Positions 35,042 to 43,828 of a stretch of 64,000 bases of DNA are shown here, piece after piece. The stretch lies in the NCBI RefSeq assembly GCF_039543385.1, contig NZ_BAABJQ010000005.1, forward strand, positions 124,001 to 188,000, written 5' to 3'. Every line of letters starts with the position of its first letter. Within the stretch, counting starts at the first letter, position 1. The notes beneath the pieces are model-generated. The model was not told where the DNA came from. It did no database searches and saw only the letters and a list, made by a program, of their open reading frames with translations. Made by a program: the position numbers and the translations under genes. The DNA is from Rugosimonospora acidiphila (GTDB lineage Bacteria; Actinomycetota; Actinomycetes; Mycobacteriales; Micromonosporaceae).

Positions 35042-36624
35042 CAGAACCTCGATTCGGGCAGGAGGGGAGACCGACCGACCGGTTCGGTACGCGACGGGCG
35101 AGTCGAGGTCGGTTCGCCGGGTGGTGCGCTGTCGCCGGTTGATGCGGTGTGACGAGATGGTGCCGGGTTGCGGGGTGGTTCCTCGTCGCGCGATGCCACC
35201 CGCTTCAGCAGCGGCGCGCGCCGTCGTATCTCGGTGGCCGGGGGCAGGCCGTGCGGCCATCTGCTGGCACCCAGGAAGCAGGCGCCGCAGAGCCCGACCA
35301 CCATGGCGTCCACCGAGGCGAACTGGGGGAACGAGAAGGAGTCAAAGGTATACGACCCGACCCCGGCGGCGAGGCACGCGCCGGCCAACGCACCGCAAAG
35401 GCTCCGGAAATTCGGCTCGGCCGATCTGTGCCGCGCGACCAGCGCGGTCACCGCCGGCACCAGGAAGTAGACGACGAGGGCGAACACCCCGAACAAGCCC
35501 AATTCGATGGCGGATTTGAGGTACTGGTTGTCGAGGATCTTCGTGGCGTCGGGCGCCAGGTAGGTGCCGCCTCCCCGCCCCAGCCACGGCGCCTGGCTCA
35601 CGAACGCGACCACCCGCGGGTAGTTGTCCAGCCGGTTGGTGATCGAAGAGTCCGACTTGCCGGCGAAGATCGAGCTGACGATCGTGGTCATGTACCCCGG
35701 GGTGGTGGCGAAGACCGCGACGATGCCGAACGGCGCGACGGCCAGCACCCACGCGCGCTGCACCACCGGCAGGCAGATCACGAATATCCCCAGCGAGACC
35801 ACCACGGCCAGGATCGCCGAGCGGGACACGGACATTGGAATGCACAGTCCGATGAGGACGACCGGGCCCCAGCGCCGGGCGGCCGGGCGGTCACGTTCGT
35901 AGAAGGCGAGCCAGATGGCGATCGGCAGCAGCATTGTCGCGATCAGCCCGAATTCGATCGGGTGGTTGGCGGTGCCCGAGACCCGCACGAGCGCGGCCCG
36001 GTCCTGGAATCCGGTGTAGTCGTCGCTGGCGGAGAAGCCGACCAGCAGCAGGCGCAGGAACGGGCGCAGGTCCCAGTGCAGCCAGAACTGAATCACCGCG
36101 ACGACCGCCGAGAACGAGCCGCCCCACACCAGGGTGCGCACCACCCGAACCAGGTCGGCCGGCGTGCGCAGGTGTTCGGCGGCGACAAGGATGACCCCCG
36201 ACATGCCGACGAGCAGCATCATCCAGCGCTCGGCGCTCAGTCGCTGCGTCTCGTCCGGCAGGTAGAACGGCATCGCGGCGTACGACAGCAGCGACGAGAT
36301 CCAGAGCAGGCCGAGCGCGGCCCGGGTCGGATGGCGCGTGTGCACCGGATCGTGGAACCCGAAGATCGCCGTCACCGCCCAGGCGGCGAACAGCAGCATG
36401 GACACCAGGCTCGCGACGTAGCCCTGCGCCCCGATGACCCTGATGACGGTGTCCGTCGGCAGCACGAACGCGCTGAAGACGAAGACTCGCAGCACCATCG
36501 ACGCCTGCTGAGAGCCGGACGGATAGACCGCCCTCACCATCGCATCGCCCCGCCTCATCGTCGGCAGCGATCCTCCGTTCACCGGCCACCTGGCGGTACG
36601 GGTTTCGTCCGGTGCACGCCGCAT
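35041..36624 (-). CDS. O-antigen ligase / Wzy-like polymerase
   Basis: 527-residue membrane protein with about 10-12 transmembrane helices and the large periplasmic loop of the O-antigen ligase/polymerase family. The conserved region is SGTANHPIEFGLIATMLLP (H and E), followed by MSVSRSAILAVVVSLG and the loop PWLGRGGGTYLAPDATKILDN. The last ~75 residues are Pro/Arg/Ser-rich and cytoplasmic. It should polymerise lipid-linked repeats delivered by the flippase. ATG 36624 has AGGA about 10 nt upstream; internal ATGs near residues 23 and 29 are alternatives. Confidence 0.86.
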   Translation of the reverse strand: MRRAPDETRTARWPVNGGSLPTMRRGDAMVRAVYPSGSQQASMVLRVFVFSAFVLPTDTVIRVIGAQGYVASLVSMLLFAAWAVTAIFGFHDPVHTRHPTRAALGLLWISSLLSYAAMPFYLPDETQRLSAERWMMLLVGMSGVILVAAEHLRTPADLVRVVRTLVWGGSFSAVVAVIQFWLHWDLRPFLRLLLVGFSASDDYTGFQDRAALVRVSGTANHPIEFGLIATMLLPIAIWLAFYERDRPAARRWGPVVLIGLCIPMSVSRSAILAVVVSLGIFVICLPVVQRAWVLAVAPFGIVAVFATTPGYMTTIVSSIFAGKSDSSITNRLDNYPRVVAFVSQAPWLGRGGGTYLAPDATKILDNQYLKSAIELGLFGVFALVVYFLVPAVTALVARHRSAEPNFRSLCGALAGACLAAGVGSYTFDSFSFPQFASVDAMVVGLCGACFLGASRWPHGLPPATEIRRRAPLLKRVASRDEEPPRNPAPSRHTASTGDSAPPGEPTSTRPSRTEPVGRSPLLPESRF

Positions 36625-36685
36625 CAGCTGAGATCCTCTACTGAGTGCAACGGAATCCTACCGCCCCGTAAGGGAACGGCAAAGC

Positions 36686-36710
36686 ACCCCGGGCGGTGGC
36701 CGCCCGGGGT
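36686..36710 (-). terminator. Hairpin downstream of DegT gene
   Basis: An 11-bp perfect stem (ACCCCGGGCGG with its complement) with a 3-nt loop, between the stop of the DegT gene at 36728 and the start of the Wzy-like gene. Only a short T-rich stretch follows on the minus strand, so termination may be partial. Confidence 0.55.
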
Positions 36711-36727
36711 CCCCGGCCTCACAGGGC

Positions 36728-37828
36728 CTAGGCGAGCGCACCGGCGAGGGTTCGTACCACCACCTCCTGGGCATCCTCCCCGAGCTGCGGATAGAGGGGC
36801 AGCGACAGGATCCGGTCGGCGGCCGCCTCGGCGTGCGGGAAGGCACCCCGGCCGTACCCGAGATGAGCGAAGGCCGGGGTCAGGTGCACCGGTGTCGGAT
36901 AGTGGATACCCGCACCGATGCCGGCCGCGTTGAGCGTCTGGAGTACCCGGTCACGGTCCGCGACCCGCACCACGTACAGGTGCCAGACGTGCTCGTTCCC
37001 CTCCGCCGTCACCGGCCGCACCACGTCCAGACCGTCGAGCAGTTCGTCGTAGCGCCGGGCCGCCGCCCGCCGGGCCGCGTTGCCGGCCGCCAGCTTGGCC
37101 AGCTTCGCCCGCAGCACCACCGCCTGCAGGGCGTCCAGGCGGCTGTTGCATCCGACCAGCTCGTGCGCGTACTTGCTGAGGCCGCCATGGTTGGCCAGCG
37201 TGCGCACCGTGGTCGCCAGCGCCTCCTGCGTGGTCACCACGGCGCCGGCGTCGCCGTACGCGCCCAGGTTCTTGCCGGGGTAGAAGCTGGTCGCCGCGAT
37301 CCCCCAGGATCCGGCCGGGCGGCCGCACCGGGTGGCACCCTGGCACTGCGCGGCGTCCTCGACGATCCGTACCCCGGTGCCGGCCAGCCCCTCCGCCAGC
37401 CGCTCCACCGGGGCCAGCTGGCCGTACAGGTGCACCGGCAGCACCGCCCGGGTGGCCGTGGTGACCGCCGCCAGCGCGGCGTCGGTGTCCATGAGGTAGG
37501 TGTCCGGGTCCATGTCGACCAGCACCGGCCGGGCGCCCGCCCGGGCCACCGCCTCGGCCGTCGCGATGAACGTGTTCGCCGGCAGGATCACCTCGGCACC
37601 CGGGCCCACACCGACCGCGCGCAAGGCAAGCTCCAGCGCGTCAGTGCCGTTGGCCACGCCGACGCAGTACGGGACGCCGGTGAACGCCGCGTACTCGCGC
37701 TCGAACCCGGCCACCTCCTCGCCGCCGATGAACCCGGTCGTCGAGATGACCCGCTTGAAGCCGAGCTCGACCTCCTCGGCCACCTCGGCGTGGGCCGCCT
37801 GCAAGTCAACGAGCGGAATCTTGCCCAT
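36728..37828 (-). CDS. DegT/DnrJ/EryC1 sugar aminotransferase (3-aminotransferase-like)
   Basis: 366-residue PLP enzyme. IPLVDLQAAHAEVAEEVE at the start, GTDALELALRA, PANTFIATAEAVARAGA and the PLP lysine in SFYPGKNLGAYGDAG near 184 are family hallmarks. The VDLQA-type start with GTDAL is closest to WlbE/QdtB-like 3-aminotransferases that act on UDP-3-keto sugars. It likely supplies the amino group for a diaminosugar with the Gfo/Idh dehydrogenase (40830) and the acyltransferase (17841). ATG 37828 is 2 nt after the stop of the upstream acyltransferase gene. Confidence 0.9.
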   Translation of the reverse strand: MGKIPLVDLQAAHAEVAEEVELGFKRVISTTGFIGGEEVAGFEREYAAFTGVPYCVGVANGTDALELALRAVGVGPGAEVILPANTFIATAEAVARAGARPVLVDMDPDTYLMDTDAALAAVTTATRAVLPVHLYGQLAPVERLAEGLAGTGVRIVEDAAQCQGATRCGRPAGSWGIAATSFYPGKNLGAYGDAGAVVTTQEALATTVRTLANHGGLSKYAHELVGCNSRLDALQAVVLRAKLAKLAAGNAARRAAARRYDELLDGLDVVRPVTAEGNEHVWHLYVVRVADRDRVLQTLNAAGIGAGIHYPTPVHLTPAFAHLGYGRGAFPHAEAAADRILSLPLYPQLGEDAQEVVVRTLAGALA

Positions 37829-37830
37829 TG

Positions 37831-38604
37831 TCAGCCACTCCCCATGTTCGCGAAGACTTCCGTTCCGGCCTGGCGGGCGCGCAGCCGCCTTGCCGGGTTG
37901 CCGGCCCACACCTCCTGCGCGGGTACGTCGCGCAGTACTACCGAGCCCATGCCGATCAGTGCGCCCGCGCCGATCCGTACCCCCTCGCGGATCAGTGCGC
38001 CCGCGCCCACGTACGCGCCCGGGTCCAGCCGCACCCCACCGCCCAGGCGCACGCCGGAGGCGATGGTGACGAAGTCCCCCACCAGGTCGTCGTGGGTCAG
38101 CACCGCGTGCGGCATCACCGACACGTGCGCGCCCACCGAGACGTCGGCGGTCAGCACGGTGTGGGCCAGCAGCACCGTGCCGGGGCCCAGGGCGCAGCCG
38201 GCGCCCACCGACGCGGACGGGTGCACGACCGACGCGTACCGGCGGGTGGGCAGCGCCAGCCGGTCCACCACCCTGGCACGGGCCGAGTAGTCGCGCGGAT
38301 TGCCGACGCAGACCACCACCACAGCGTCCGTAAAGTCGTCCACCATGGACAGTCCACCGAGAATGGTCAGTCCGGCGCGCTGGGTGCCATGCAGCGCCGG
38401 GTTGTCGTCGAGGAACCCGAGCAGCCGGAACGCGGCCCCCGGCTCGACGGGGTCGCCTTCCGCTCCGGCAGGGCCGGGTCCGCCGGTCCCGCCGACCGTT
38501 CCGGGCGCCGCCTCGTTGACCGCCCGTACGGCCGCCGCCGTCTCCCGGGCGAATCCGCCGGCGCCCACGATCAGCAGCTCGGGGGGGCGTACGGCCACCG
38601 TCAT
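37831..38604 (-). CDS. NeuD/PglD-type sugar O/N-acyltransferase
   Basis: 257-residue protein with the two-part PglD/NeuD layout: an N-terminal Rossmann-like half (LLIVGAGGFARETAAAV, then LLGFLDDNP) and a C-terminal hexapeptide beta-helix (HPSASVGAGCALGPGTVLL onward) ending VWAGNPARRLR. A ~25-residue Gly/Ala/Pro insert lies near 33-58. Such enzymes N-acetylate UDP-4-amino sugars (bacillosamine type) or O-acetylate sialic acids. The ATGA overlap with the DegT gene upstream supports a 4-amino-sugar role; inference. Confidence 0.86.
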   Translation of the reverse strand: MTVAVRPPELLIVGAGGFARETAAAVRAVNEAAPGTVGGTGGPGPAGAEGDPVEPGAAFRLLGFLDDNPALHGTQRAGLTILGGLSMVDDFTDAVVVVCVGNPRDYSARARVVDRLALPTRRYASVVHPSASVGAGCALGPGTVLLAHTVLTADVSVGAHVSVMPHAVLTHDDLVGDFVTIASGVRLGGGVRLDPGAYVGAGALIREGVRIGAGALIGMGSVVLRDVPAQEVWAGNPARRLRARQAGTEVFANMGSG

Positions 38605-39728
38605 CGCCCGACCGACTTTCGCAGGGAGTTCACGACGTGCTCCTGCTCCTGCTCGGCCAGCGTGTGGTAGAGCGGCAGGATCAGCGAGTCGCGGGTGAGC
38701 CGCTCGGTCACCGGCAGCCGCAACGACCGCGACTGCGCGTACGCCGGCTCCAGGTGGGCCGCCATGATGCCGCGCCGCGCGGACACCCCCGCCGCGGCCA
38801 ACTCAGCCAGTACCTCGTCCCGGCCGCGCCCGAACCGCTGGTCGAGCAGCACCCAGAACGACTGGAAGTTGCTCTGCCCGTACGGCGGGTCCATCAGCGT
38901 CGTCACACCGTCCACATCGGACAGCAGTGCGTGGTACCGCGTCGCCAGCTCCCGTCGCCGGGCCACCATCGCGTTCAGCTTTCCCAGCTGCACCAACCCG
39001 ACCGCGGCCTGGATGTCGGTCATCCGGTAGTTGTAGCCCGTCTCCAGGTACGCCTCGAATACTGGTTGGTTGCTCGCGTGCCGGGCCGCGGCGGAGACGT
39101 TCATGCCGTGCTCGCGCAGCCGGCGCAGCCGCTGCGCCCAGTCCTCGCGGTCGAGGGTGAGCGCACCGCCCTCCCCGGTGGTGATGACCTTTCGCGGATG
39201 GAAGGACCACGCCGCCAGCAGCGCGCCCTCCCCGACCGGCCGGCCGTACGCGGTCGACCCGGCCGCACAGGCCGCGTCCTCGACCAGCGCCACGTCCCAC
39301 TGCCCGCACGCACGGCGCAACGCGTCCGTGTCGAACGGCACACCACCCTGATGGACCGCGATCACCGCACGGGTGCGCAGGGTGCGCACCGCGTCCACGG
39401 TGTCCACGGTGACATTGCCGGTGAACTCTTCCACGTCGGCGAAGACCGGCGTGGCGCCGACGTAACGGGCCGCGTTCGCGGTCGCGATGAACGACAGGGA
39501 CGGCACGATGACCTCGTCGCCGGGGCCGATCCCGAGCGCCACCAGGGCGAGGTGCAGTGCGGTGGTGCACGAACTGAGCGCCACGCCGTGGGCGGCACCG
39601 ACGTGTCGCGCGAATTCCTCTTCGAACCGCGCGACCCTCGGCCCCTGCGCGACCCAGCCGGAACGCACCGCCTCCGCGGCGGCCTGCGCCTCCTCCTCAC
39701 CGAGGAACGGCTTCATCACGGGAATCAT
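38601..39728 (-). CDS. DegT/DnrJ/EryC1 sugar aminotransferase (PglE-like)
   Basis: 375-residue PLP enzyme. VMKPFLGEEEAQAAAEAV and SGWVAQGPRVARFEEEFA open the protein; SSCTTALHLALVALGIG, VPSLSFIATANA and the lysine in SFHPRKVITTGEGGAL near 180 follow. The N-terminus is typical of 4-aminotransferases such as PglE. ATG 39728 has GGAGGG about 5 nt upstream. It is coupled by ATGA to the PglD-like gene, the same pairing as in bacillosamine synthesis. The 4,6-dehydratase could be the SDR at 39856 or be elsewhere. Confidence 0.9.
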   Translation of the reverse strand: MIPVMKPFLGEEEAQAAAEAVRSGWVAQGPRVARFEEEFARHVGAAHGVALSSCTTALHLALVALGIGPGDEVIVPSLSFIATANAARYVGATPVFADVEEFTGNVTVDTVDAVRTLRTRAVIAVHQGGVPFDTDALRRACGQWDVALVEDAACAAGSTAYGRPVGEGALLAAWSFHPRKVITTGEGGALTLDREDWAQRLRRLREHGMNVSAAARHASNQPVFEAYLETGYNYRMTDIQAAVGLVQLGKLNAMVARRRELATRYHALLSDVDGVTTLMDPPYGQSNFQSFWVLLDQRFGRGRDEVLAELAAAGVSARRGIMAAHLEPAYAQSRSLRLPVTERLTRDSLILPLYHTLAEQEQEHVVNSLRKSVGR

Positions 39729-39763
39729 GCGCTACCCTCCGAACCCCCGGCGCAACCCACCAC

Positions 39764-39870
39764 GCCGAACCGCGAACTCCTGGCCGAAATCACGACGCCG
39801 AACCGCAAGCTCCCGGCGGAGCTAACGGCGCCGAACCGCAAGCTCCCGGCGGGAATCACGACGCCGACCG
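39764..39870. repeat. 33-bp tandem repeat, three copies and a partial fourth
   Basis: GCCGAAC recurs at 39764, 39797 and 39830, with a diverged copy at 39863, an exact 33-bp period. Copies 2 and 3 are almost identical (ACCGCAAGCTCCCGGCGG core). The array fills the gap between the SDR and the DegT gene; the fourth copy lies in the last codons of the SDR, and the SDR stop falls inside the array. Confidence 0.9.
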
Positions 39871-40833
39871 TTCGGCGCGCCACCAGCGGACCAGGTCCGC
39901 CAGGCCGTCGCGCAGGTTGAGGTTCGCCACGAAGCCCAACTTGTCGGCCGCCGCGGAGGTGTCGGCCAGCCGCCGGGTCACCCCGTTGACCGCACGCGCC
40001 GGGCCGAACACCAGGTCCGGCTTGGCTTCCATCGCCTCGGCGAGCATGCGGGCCAACTCCAGCAGGCTGGTTTCCTCTCCGCACGCGATGTTGAACACGT
40101 CGTCCGTCACCGGCGCCTCGGCCGCCAGCAGGTTGGCCCGGGCGATGTCGATGACGTTGACGAAGTCCATGGTCTGCAGGCCGTCGCCAAGGATCAGCGG
40201 TGGCTCGCCGGCCTCGATCCGCTCCATCCAACGGATCAGCACCTCCGTGTACAGCCCGTGGATGTCCATCCGGGGGCCGTACACGTTGAAGTAGCGCAGG
40301 GCCACGTAGTCCAGGTCGTACATGGCGTGGAAGCTGCGCAGCATGGCCTCGTTGAACGCCTTTGCCGCGCCGTAGAAGGTGTCGTTGTTGTACGGGTGGT
40401 GCCGCTCCGTGGTCGGGAACTGCTCGGCCAGCCCGTACACGGAGGCGGAGGAGGACGCGACGACCTTGCCCACACCCGCGGCGGCGGCCGCCTCCAGCAC
40501 GTTGAACGTGCCGTCGACCAGCACCTCGTTGGCCAGCCTCGGCTCCTGGGCGCACTGCGTGATCCGGATCGCGGCGAGGTGGAACACCAGGTCCTTGTTC
40601 GTGGTCAACTCGCGAACCAGTGCGGCGTCGCGGATGTCGCCCTCGACCAGCCGCACCCGAGCGTCGTCCAGCGCCCGGGCGAGGTTGGCCTTCCGCCCGC
40701 GCACCAGGTTGTCCAGCACCACGACCTCGGCCGCCCCGGCGTCCAGCAACTGGTCCACCACGTGCGAGCCGATGGTGCCGGCACCGCCGGTGACCAACGC
40801 CCGCGCCTCCCGGATCGGTACCGCCGCGGTCAT
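39856..40833 (-). CDS. NAD-dependent nucleotide-sugar epimerase/dehydratase (SDR)
   Basis: 325-residue extended SDR. It has the NAD motif LVTGGAGTIGSHVVDQLL near residue 12, the active-site region ASSSASVYG with YGAAKAFNEAM (YxxxK) near 155, and LRYFNVYGPRMD. It acts on a nucleotide sugar, probably as 4-epimerase; a 4,6-dehydratase role is less likely from motif spacing but not excluded. ATG 40833 overlaps the Gfo/Idh stop (ATGA). Its C-terminus enters the 33-bp repeat array. Confidence 0.9.
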   Translation of the reverse strand: MTAAVPIREARALVTGGAGTIGSHVVDQLLDAGAAEVVVLDNLVRGRKANLARALDDARVRLVEGDIRDAALVRELTTNKDLVFHLAAIRITQCAQEPRLANEVLVDGTFNVLEAAAAAGVGKVVASSSASVYGLAEQFPTTERHHPYNNDTFYGAAKAFNEAMLRSFHAMYDLDYVALRYFNVYGPRMDIHGLYTEVLIRWMERIEAGEPPLILGDGLQTMDFVNVIDIARANLLAAEAPVTDDVFNIACGEETSLLELARMLAEAMEAKPDLVFGPARAVNGVTRRLADTSAAADKLGFVANLNLRDGLADLVRWWRAERSAS

Positions 40834-41996
40834 GCCGTCACCTCGGTCAGCGCGGTGCCGGTCAGCGGGCCCGCCGCCAGCGGACTTCGCGCCAATGGAC
40901 TGCCGGGCGATGGGCTGTCGGTCAACGCGCTTTCGGCCAACGCACTCTCCAGAGCGATCAGGGCGCCGCCCTCCGCGAGACTGCGTGAGGCGGCTTCTAG
41001 GATTTCCAGCACCCGCAGGCCGGCCCGGCCATCGGTGAGCGGTGGGCGGCCGGTGCGGATGGCCGTCGCGTACTCCTCGACCATCGAGCGCAACGCCTCC
41101 CGCTCCGGCATGGCGGGCGCCACCATGTCGCCGGAGCGGTACGAGATGAGCATTTCCCGGCGCTGCTCGGCGCCCAGCTCGTCCGGGCCGGCGACGTCGA
41201 CGCCGCGGTCGTACACCGAGACCCGCTGCGTCGGGTTGACGTCGTCCCACACCACCGTGCGCTTCGACCCGCCGATCAGCGTGGTGCGCACCTTGATCGG
41301 CGACAGCCAGTTCACGTGTACGTGCGCGATCGCTCCTCCGGTCAGCCGGAGCGTGAGGTACGCGACGCAGGAACGGCCGGCACCGATCGGGTCCGCCCCG
41401 GCCGCCGCCACCGCGACGGGCCGCACGTTCTCCGGAAGCACGAAGTCCATAATGGACAGATCGTGCGGTGCGAGGTCCCAGATCACGTCGATGTCCCGCT
41501 GGACCAGCCCCAGGTTGATCCGCACCGAGTCCAGGTAGTGCAGCTCACCCAGTGCGCCACCGCGCAGCAGCTCGCGGATGCGCAGCACCGCCGGGGTGTA
41601 GCAGTAGGTGTGGTCGCACATCAGGACCAGGCCCCGCCGGTCGGCCTCCTCGACCAGCAGCTGCCCATCGGAGTACCGCGCGGCCAGCGGCTTTTCGACG
41701 AGAACGTGCTTGCCGGCGCGCAGCGCGGAGCGCGCCACGTCGAGGTGGGTACCGGCCGGCGTGGCGATGGCCACCGCCTGCACGTGCGGATCGTCGAGTA
41801 CCCGGTCGAGCTCGCCGGTCACCTCCACAGTGGAGTAGCCGCCCAGCACGCGCTGCGCCCTCGCGACGTCGAGATCGCAGAGCCAGCGCAGGCGAAACGA
41901 TGGTGAGGCCTGGAAGTTACGGACCAGGTTGGGACCCCAGTAGCCGGCTCCGACGACGGCGACGCCGATCGGCTGCTCGGTAGGCGAAACGCTCAC
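40830..41996 (-). CDS. Gfo/Idh/MocA oxidoreductase (WlbA-like)
   Basis: 388-residue NAD(P)-dependent sugar dehydrogenase. Rossmann motif VAVVGAGYWGPNLVRNF near residue 12, the family EKP motif in GKHVLVEKPLAARYSDG near 100, MCDHTYCYTPAV, and HVHVNWLSPIKVR. The GYWGPNLVRNF form is shared with UDP-N-acetylglucosaminuronate 3-dehydrogenases (WlbA), fitting a diaminouronic-acid branch. GTG 41996 has AAAGAGGAG just upstream. The last ~40 residues are a low-complexity Ser/Leu/Pro/Gly tail. First gene of the leftward run 36728-41996. Confidence 0.88.
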   Translation of the reverse strand: MSVSPTEQPIGVAVVGAGYWGPNLVRNFQASPSFRLRWLCDLDVARAQRVLGGYSTVEVTGELDRVLDDPHVQAVAIATPAGTHLDVARSALRAGKHVLVEKPLAARYSDGQLLVEEADRRGLVLMCDHTYCYTPAVLRIRELLRGGALGELHYLDSVRINLGLVQRDIDVIWDLAPHDLSIMDFVLPENVRPVAVAAAGADPIGAGRSCVAYLTLRLTGGAIAHVHVNWLSPIKVRTTLIGGSKRTVVWDDVNPTQRVSVYDRGVDVAGPDELGAEQRREMLISYRSGDMVAPAMPEREALRSMVEEYATAIRTGRPPLTDGRAGLRVLEILEAASRSLAEGGALIALESALAESALTDSPSPGSPLARSPLAAGPLTGTALTEVTA

Positions 41997-42387
41997 GGCT
42001 CCTCTTTCGGTCGGTGGGCGCGGCCGGTGCCGTGCCGCACATGACGCGTGGCGGCCGACGGCGTCGTCGGTCGCGAAAGGGGTGTGCAGGCCAAGGTTCG
42101 CCACGCAACGTACCGGCGGCGAGAGGCGTCCAGATAGGCCGCTGACGGATACCCGGCAGAGCCGCAGCGGGATGCGGTCCCTTTGGCCGATCGCACAATC
42201 GACCGAAGGCGGGTAGCACTCCCGTTGACGGTGGACGATGTCGTCTCTGTCGTCCCGGCGGCTCGACGATCAGGGTTCCGAGACTGCCGTCTTGGCGGCG
42301 TACGTGAACGGCTCGGCGACTTGCGCCGCCGCGGGAAGGCACCGCGGGCGGCTGGACCCCACTGGGAACGGTCGGCACTCGGGCGCG
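41997..42387. other. Intergenic region, no gene seen
   Basis: About 390 bp between the Gfo/Idh start and the end of the sigma factor gene. It must contain the promoter of the leftward sugar-synthesis operon, but I see no clear -35/-10 pair or hairpin. Confidence 0.5.
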
Positions 42388-43815
42388 CTATGACGCCGTT
42401 TCGGCGATCCGGGACGTGAGAAACTCACGTTCGGCCTCGTTGTCGCACAGGTCGAGCGCGGCCCGGTAGGCGGCGTTCGCCTCCCGCGCGCGGCCCAGCC
42501 GGCACAGCAGGTCGGCGCGGGTCGCGGGAAGATACCGGTACCCGGACAGCCTCGGGTCCCCGCTCAGCGCCTCCACGTCGGCCAGCGCCACGGCCGGCCC
42601 GGCGACCATGCTCAGCGCCACCGCGCGGTTGAGCGCCACCACCGGGGACGGCCACACCCGCAGCAGTTCGTCGTAGAGCCCCAGGATCTGCGGCCAGTCG
42701 GTCTCCTCGAAGCTGGCCGCCTCGGCGTGCAGCGCGGCGATCGCGGCCTGCAGCGCGAACCGGCCCGGCCGCCCACCGCGCAGCGCGGTTACCACCAGCG
42801 CGGCGCCCTCGGCGATGGCGTCCCGGTCCCAGGCCGCGCGGTCCTGATCCGCCAGCAGCAGCATCCGGCCGTCCGGGCCGATACGGGTGCGCCGGCGCGC
42901 CTCGGTCAGCAGCATCAACGCGAGCAGGCCGGCCGCCTCCCGCTCGTCGGGCATGAGCCCGCGCAGCATCCGGACCAGTTGAAAGGCGCGCTCGATCAGG
43001 TCCGGGCGCACCAGCCCCTCGCCGGCCGGAGCGGTGTGCCCCGTGGTGTACAGCAGATGAAGCACGGTGAGTACGGCATCGAGCCGGTCCGGCAACTCGG
43101 CGGCGGGCGGCACCCGGTACGCGATCCGGGCCGCCATGATCTTCTTCTTGGCACGGGTCACCCGGGCCGCCATCGTCGACTCGGTGACCAGGAACGCCCC
43201 GGCGATCTCGCGGGTGCTCAGGCCGCACAGCAGCCGCAGGGTCAGCGCCACCTGTGCCTCGCGGGCCAGCGCCGGATGGCAGCAGGTGAAGACGAGGCGC
43301 AGCCGGTCGTCCGGGATCACCCGCTCGTCGCCCTCCCCGTCGTCGCCGGGCAGGCCGGAGACCGCCGCGCCGGCCGGCTCGACGAGCAACGGCAGCTTGG
43401 CGCGCAGGGTGCGCTCGCGCCGGAGCAGGTCCAGGGCCCGGTGCCGGGCCGCGGTGGTCAGCCACGCTCCGGGGCGCGCCGGGATCCCCCGGCGCAGCCA
43501 CGCGTCGAGCGCGGCGACATAGGCGTCCTGGACACACTCCTCGGCGACGTCCAGATCGCCGGTGACGCGCACCGTCGCGGCGAGCACGAAGGCCCACTCG
43601 CGACGGTGCGCGCCCGCGATCGCCTGCCGCACCTCGGTCTCGTCGACCACACCGCCGCAGGCCGCCACGACCGCACGGCCGCAGTCCTCCAGCACCGCAC
43701 GGCCGCCGGCCTCGGCGACCGCGGCGCCGCAGGACTCCGCGACCGCACGGCGGCCGGCCTCGGGGCCGCGTCGCGCCGAGGCACCGGTTTCGTCCACGGG
43801 ACCGCCCCCGTCCAC
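42388..43815 (-). CDS. ECF42-type RNA polymerase sigma factor
   Basis: 475-residue sigma factor with a long C-terminal extension, as in the ECF42 group. Sigma2: EWAFVLAATVRVTGDLDVAEE and VQDAYVAALDAWLRRG; sigma4: GLSTREIAGAFLVTESTMAA. The extension (about 235-475) is helical and TPR-like (PQILGLYDELLRVWPSPVV, REANAAYRAALDLCDNEAE). It lies 13 nt after the YciI/DGPF gene, the hallmark ECF42 pairing. The first ~55 residues (from GTG 43815) are a duplicated Ala/Cys-rich 16-residue repeat; the usual N-terminus corresponds to VDETEVRQAIAG, so an internal GTG near 43650 could be the real start. Confidence 0.9.
   Translation of the reverse strand: MDGGGPVDETGASARRGPEAGRRAVAESCGAAVAEAGGRAVLEDCGRAVVAACGGVVDETEVRQAIAGAHRREWAFVLAATVRVTGDLDVAEECVQDAYVAALDAWLRRGIPARPGAWLTTAARHRALDLLRRERTLRAKLPLLVEPAGAAVSGLPGDDGEGDERVIPDDRLRLVFTCCHPALAREAQVALTLRLLCGLSTREIAGAFLVTESTMAARVTRAKKKIMAARIAYRVPPAAELPDRLDAVLTVLHLLYTTGHTAPAGEGLVRPDLIERAFQLVRMLRGLMPDEREAAGLLALMLLTEARRRTRIGPDGRMLLLADQDRAAWDRDAIAEGAALVVTALRGGRPGRFALQAAIAALHAEAASFEETDWPQILGLYDELLRVWPSPVVALNRAVALSMVAGPAVALADVEALSGDPRLSGYRYLPATRADLLCRLGRAREANAAYRAALDLCDNEAEREFLTSRIAETAS
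43669..43764. repeat. 48-bp tandem duplication in sigma factor 5' region
   Basis: Two 48-bp units start at 43669 and 43717 (both GACCGC..., both ending GGCCTCGG). Read on the minus strand they give a duplicated 16-residue Ala/Cys segment before the sigma2 domain. Confidence 0.75.
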
Positions 43816-43828
43816 GGAACTTCCGGGC

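Noticed and set aside
34208..36933. Long plus-strand frames opposite the Wzz and Wzy-like genes
   Set aside because: Shadow frames with low-complexity Arg/Gly/His composition; the minus strand carries recognisable transmembrane proteins.
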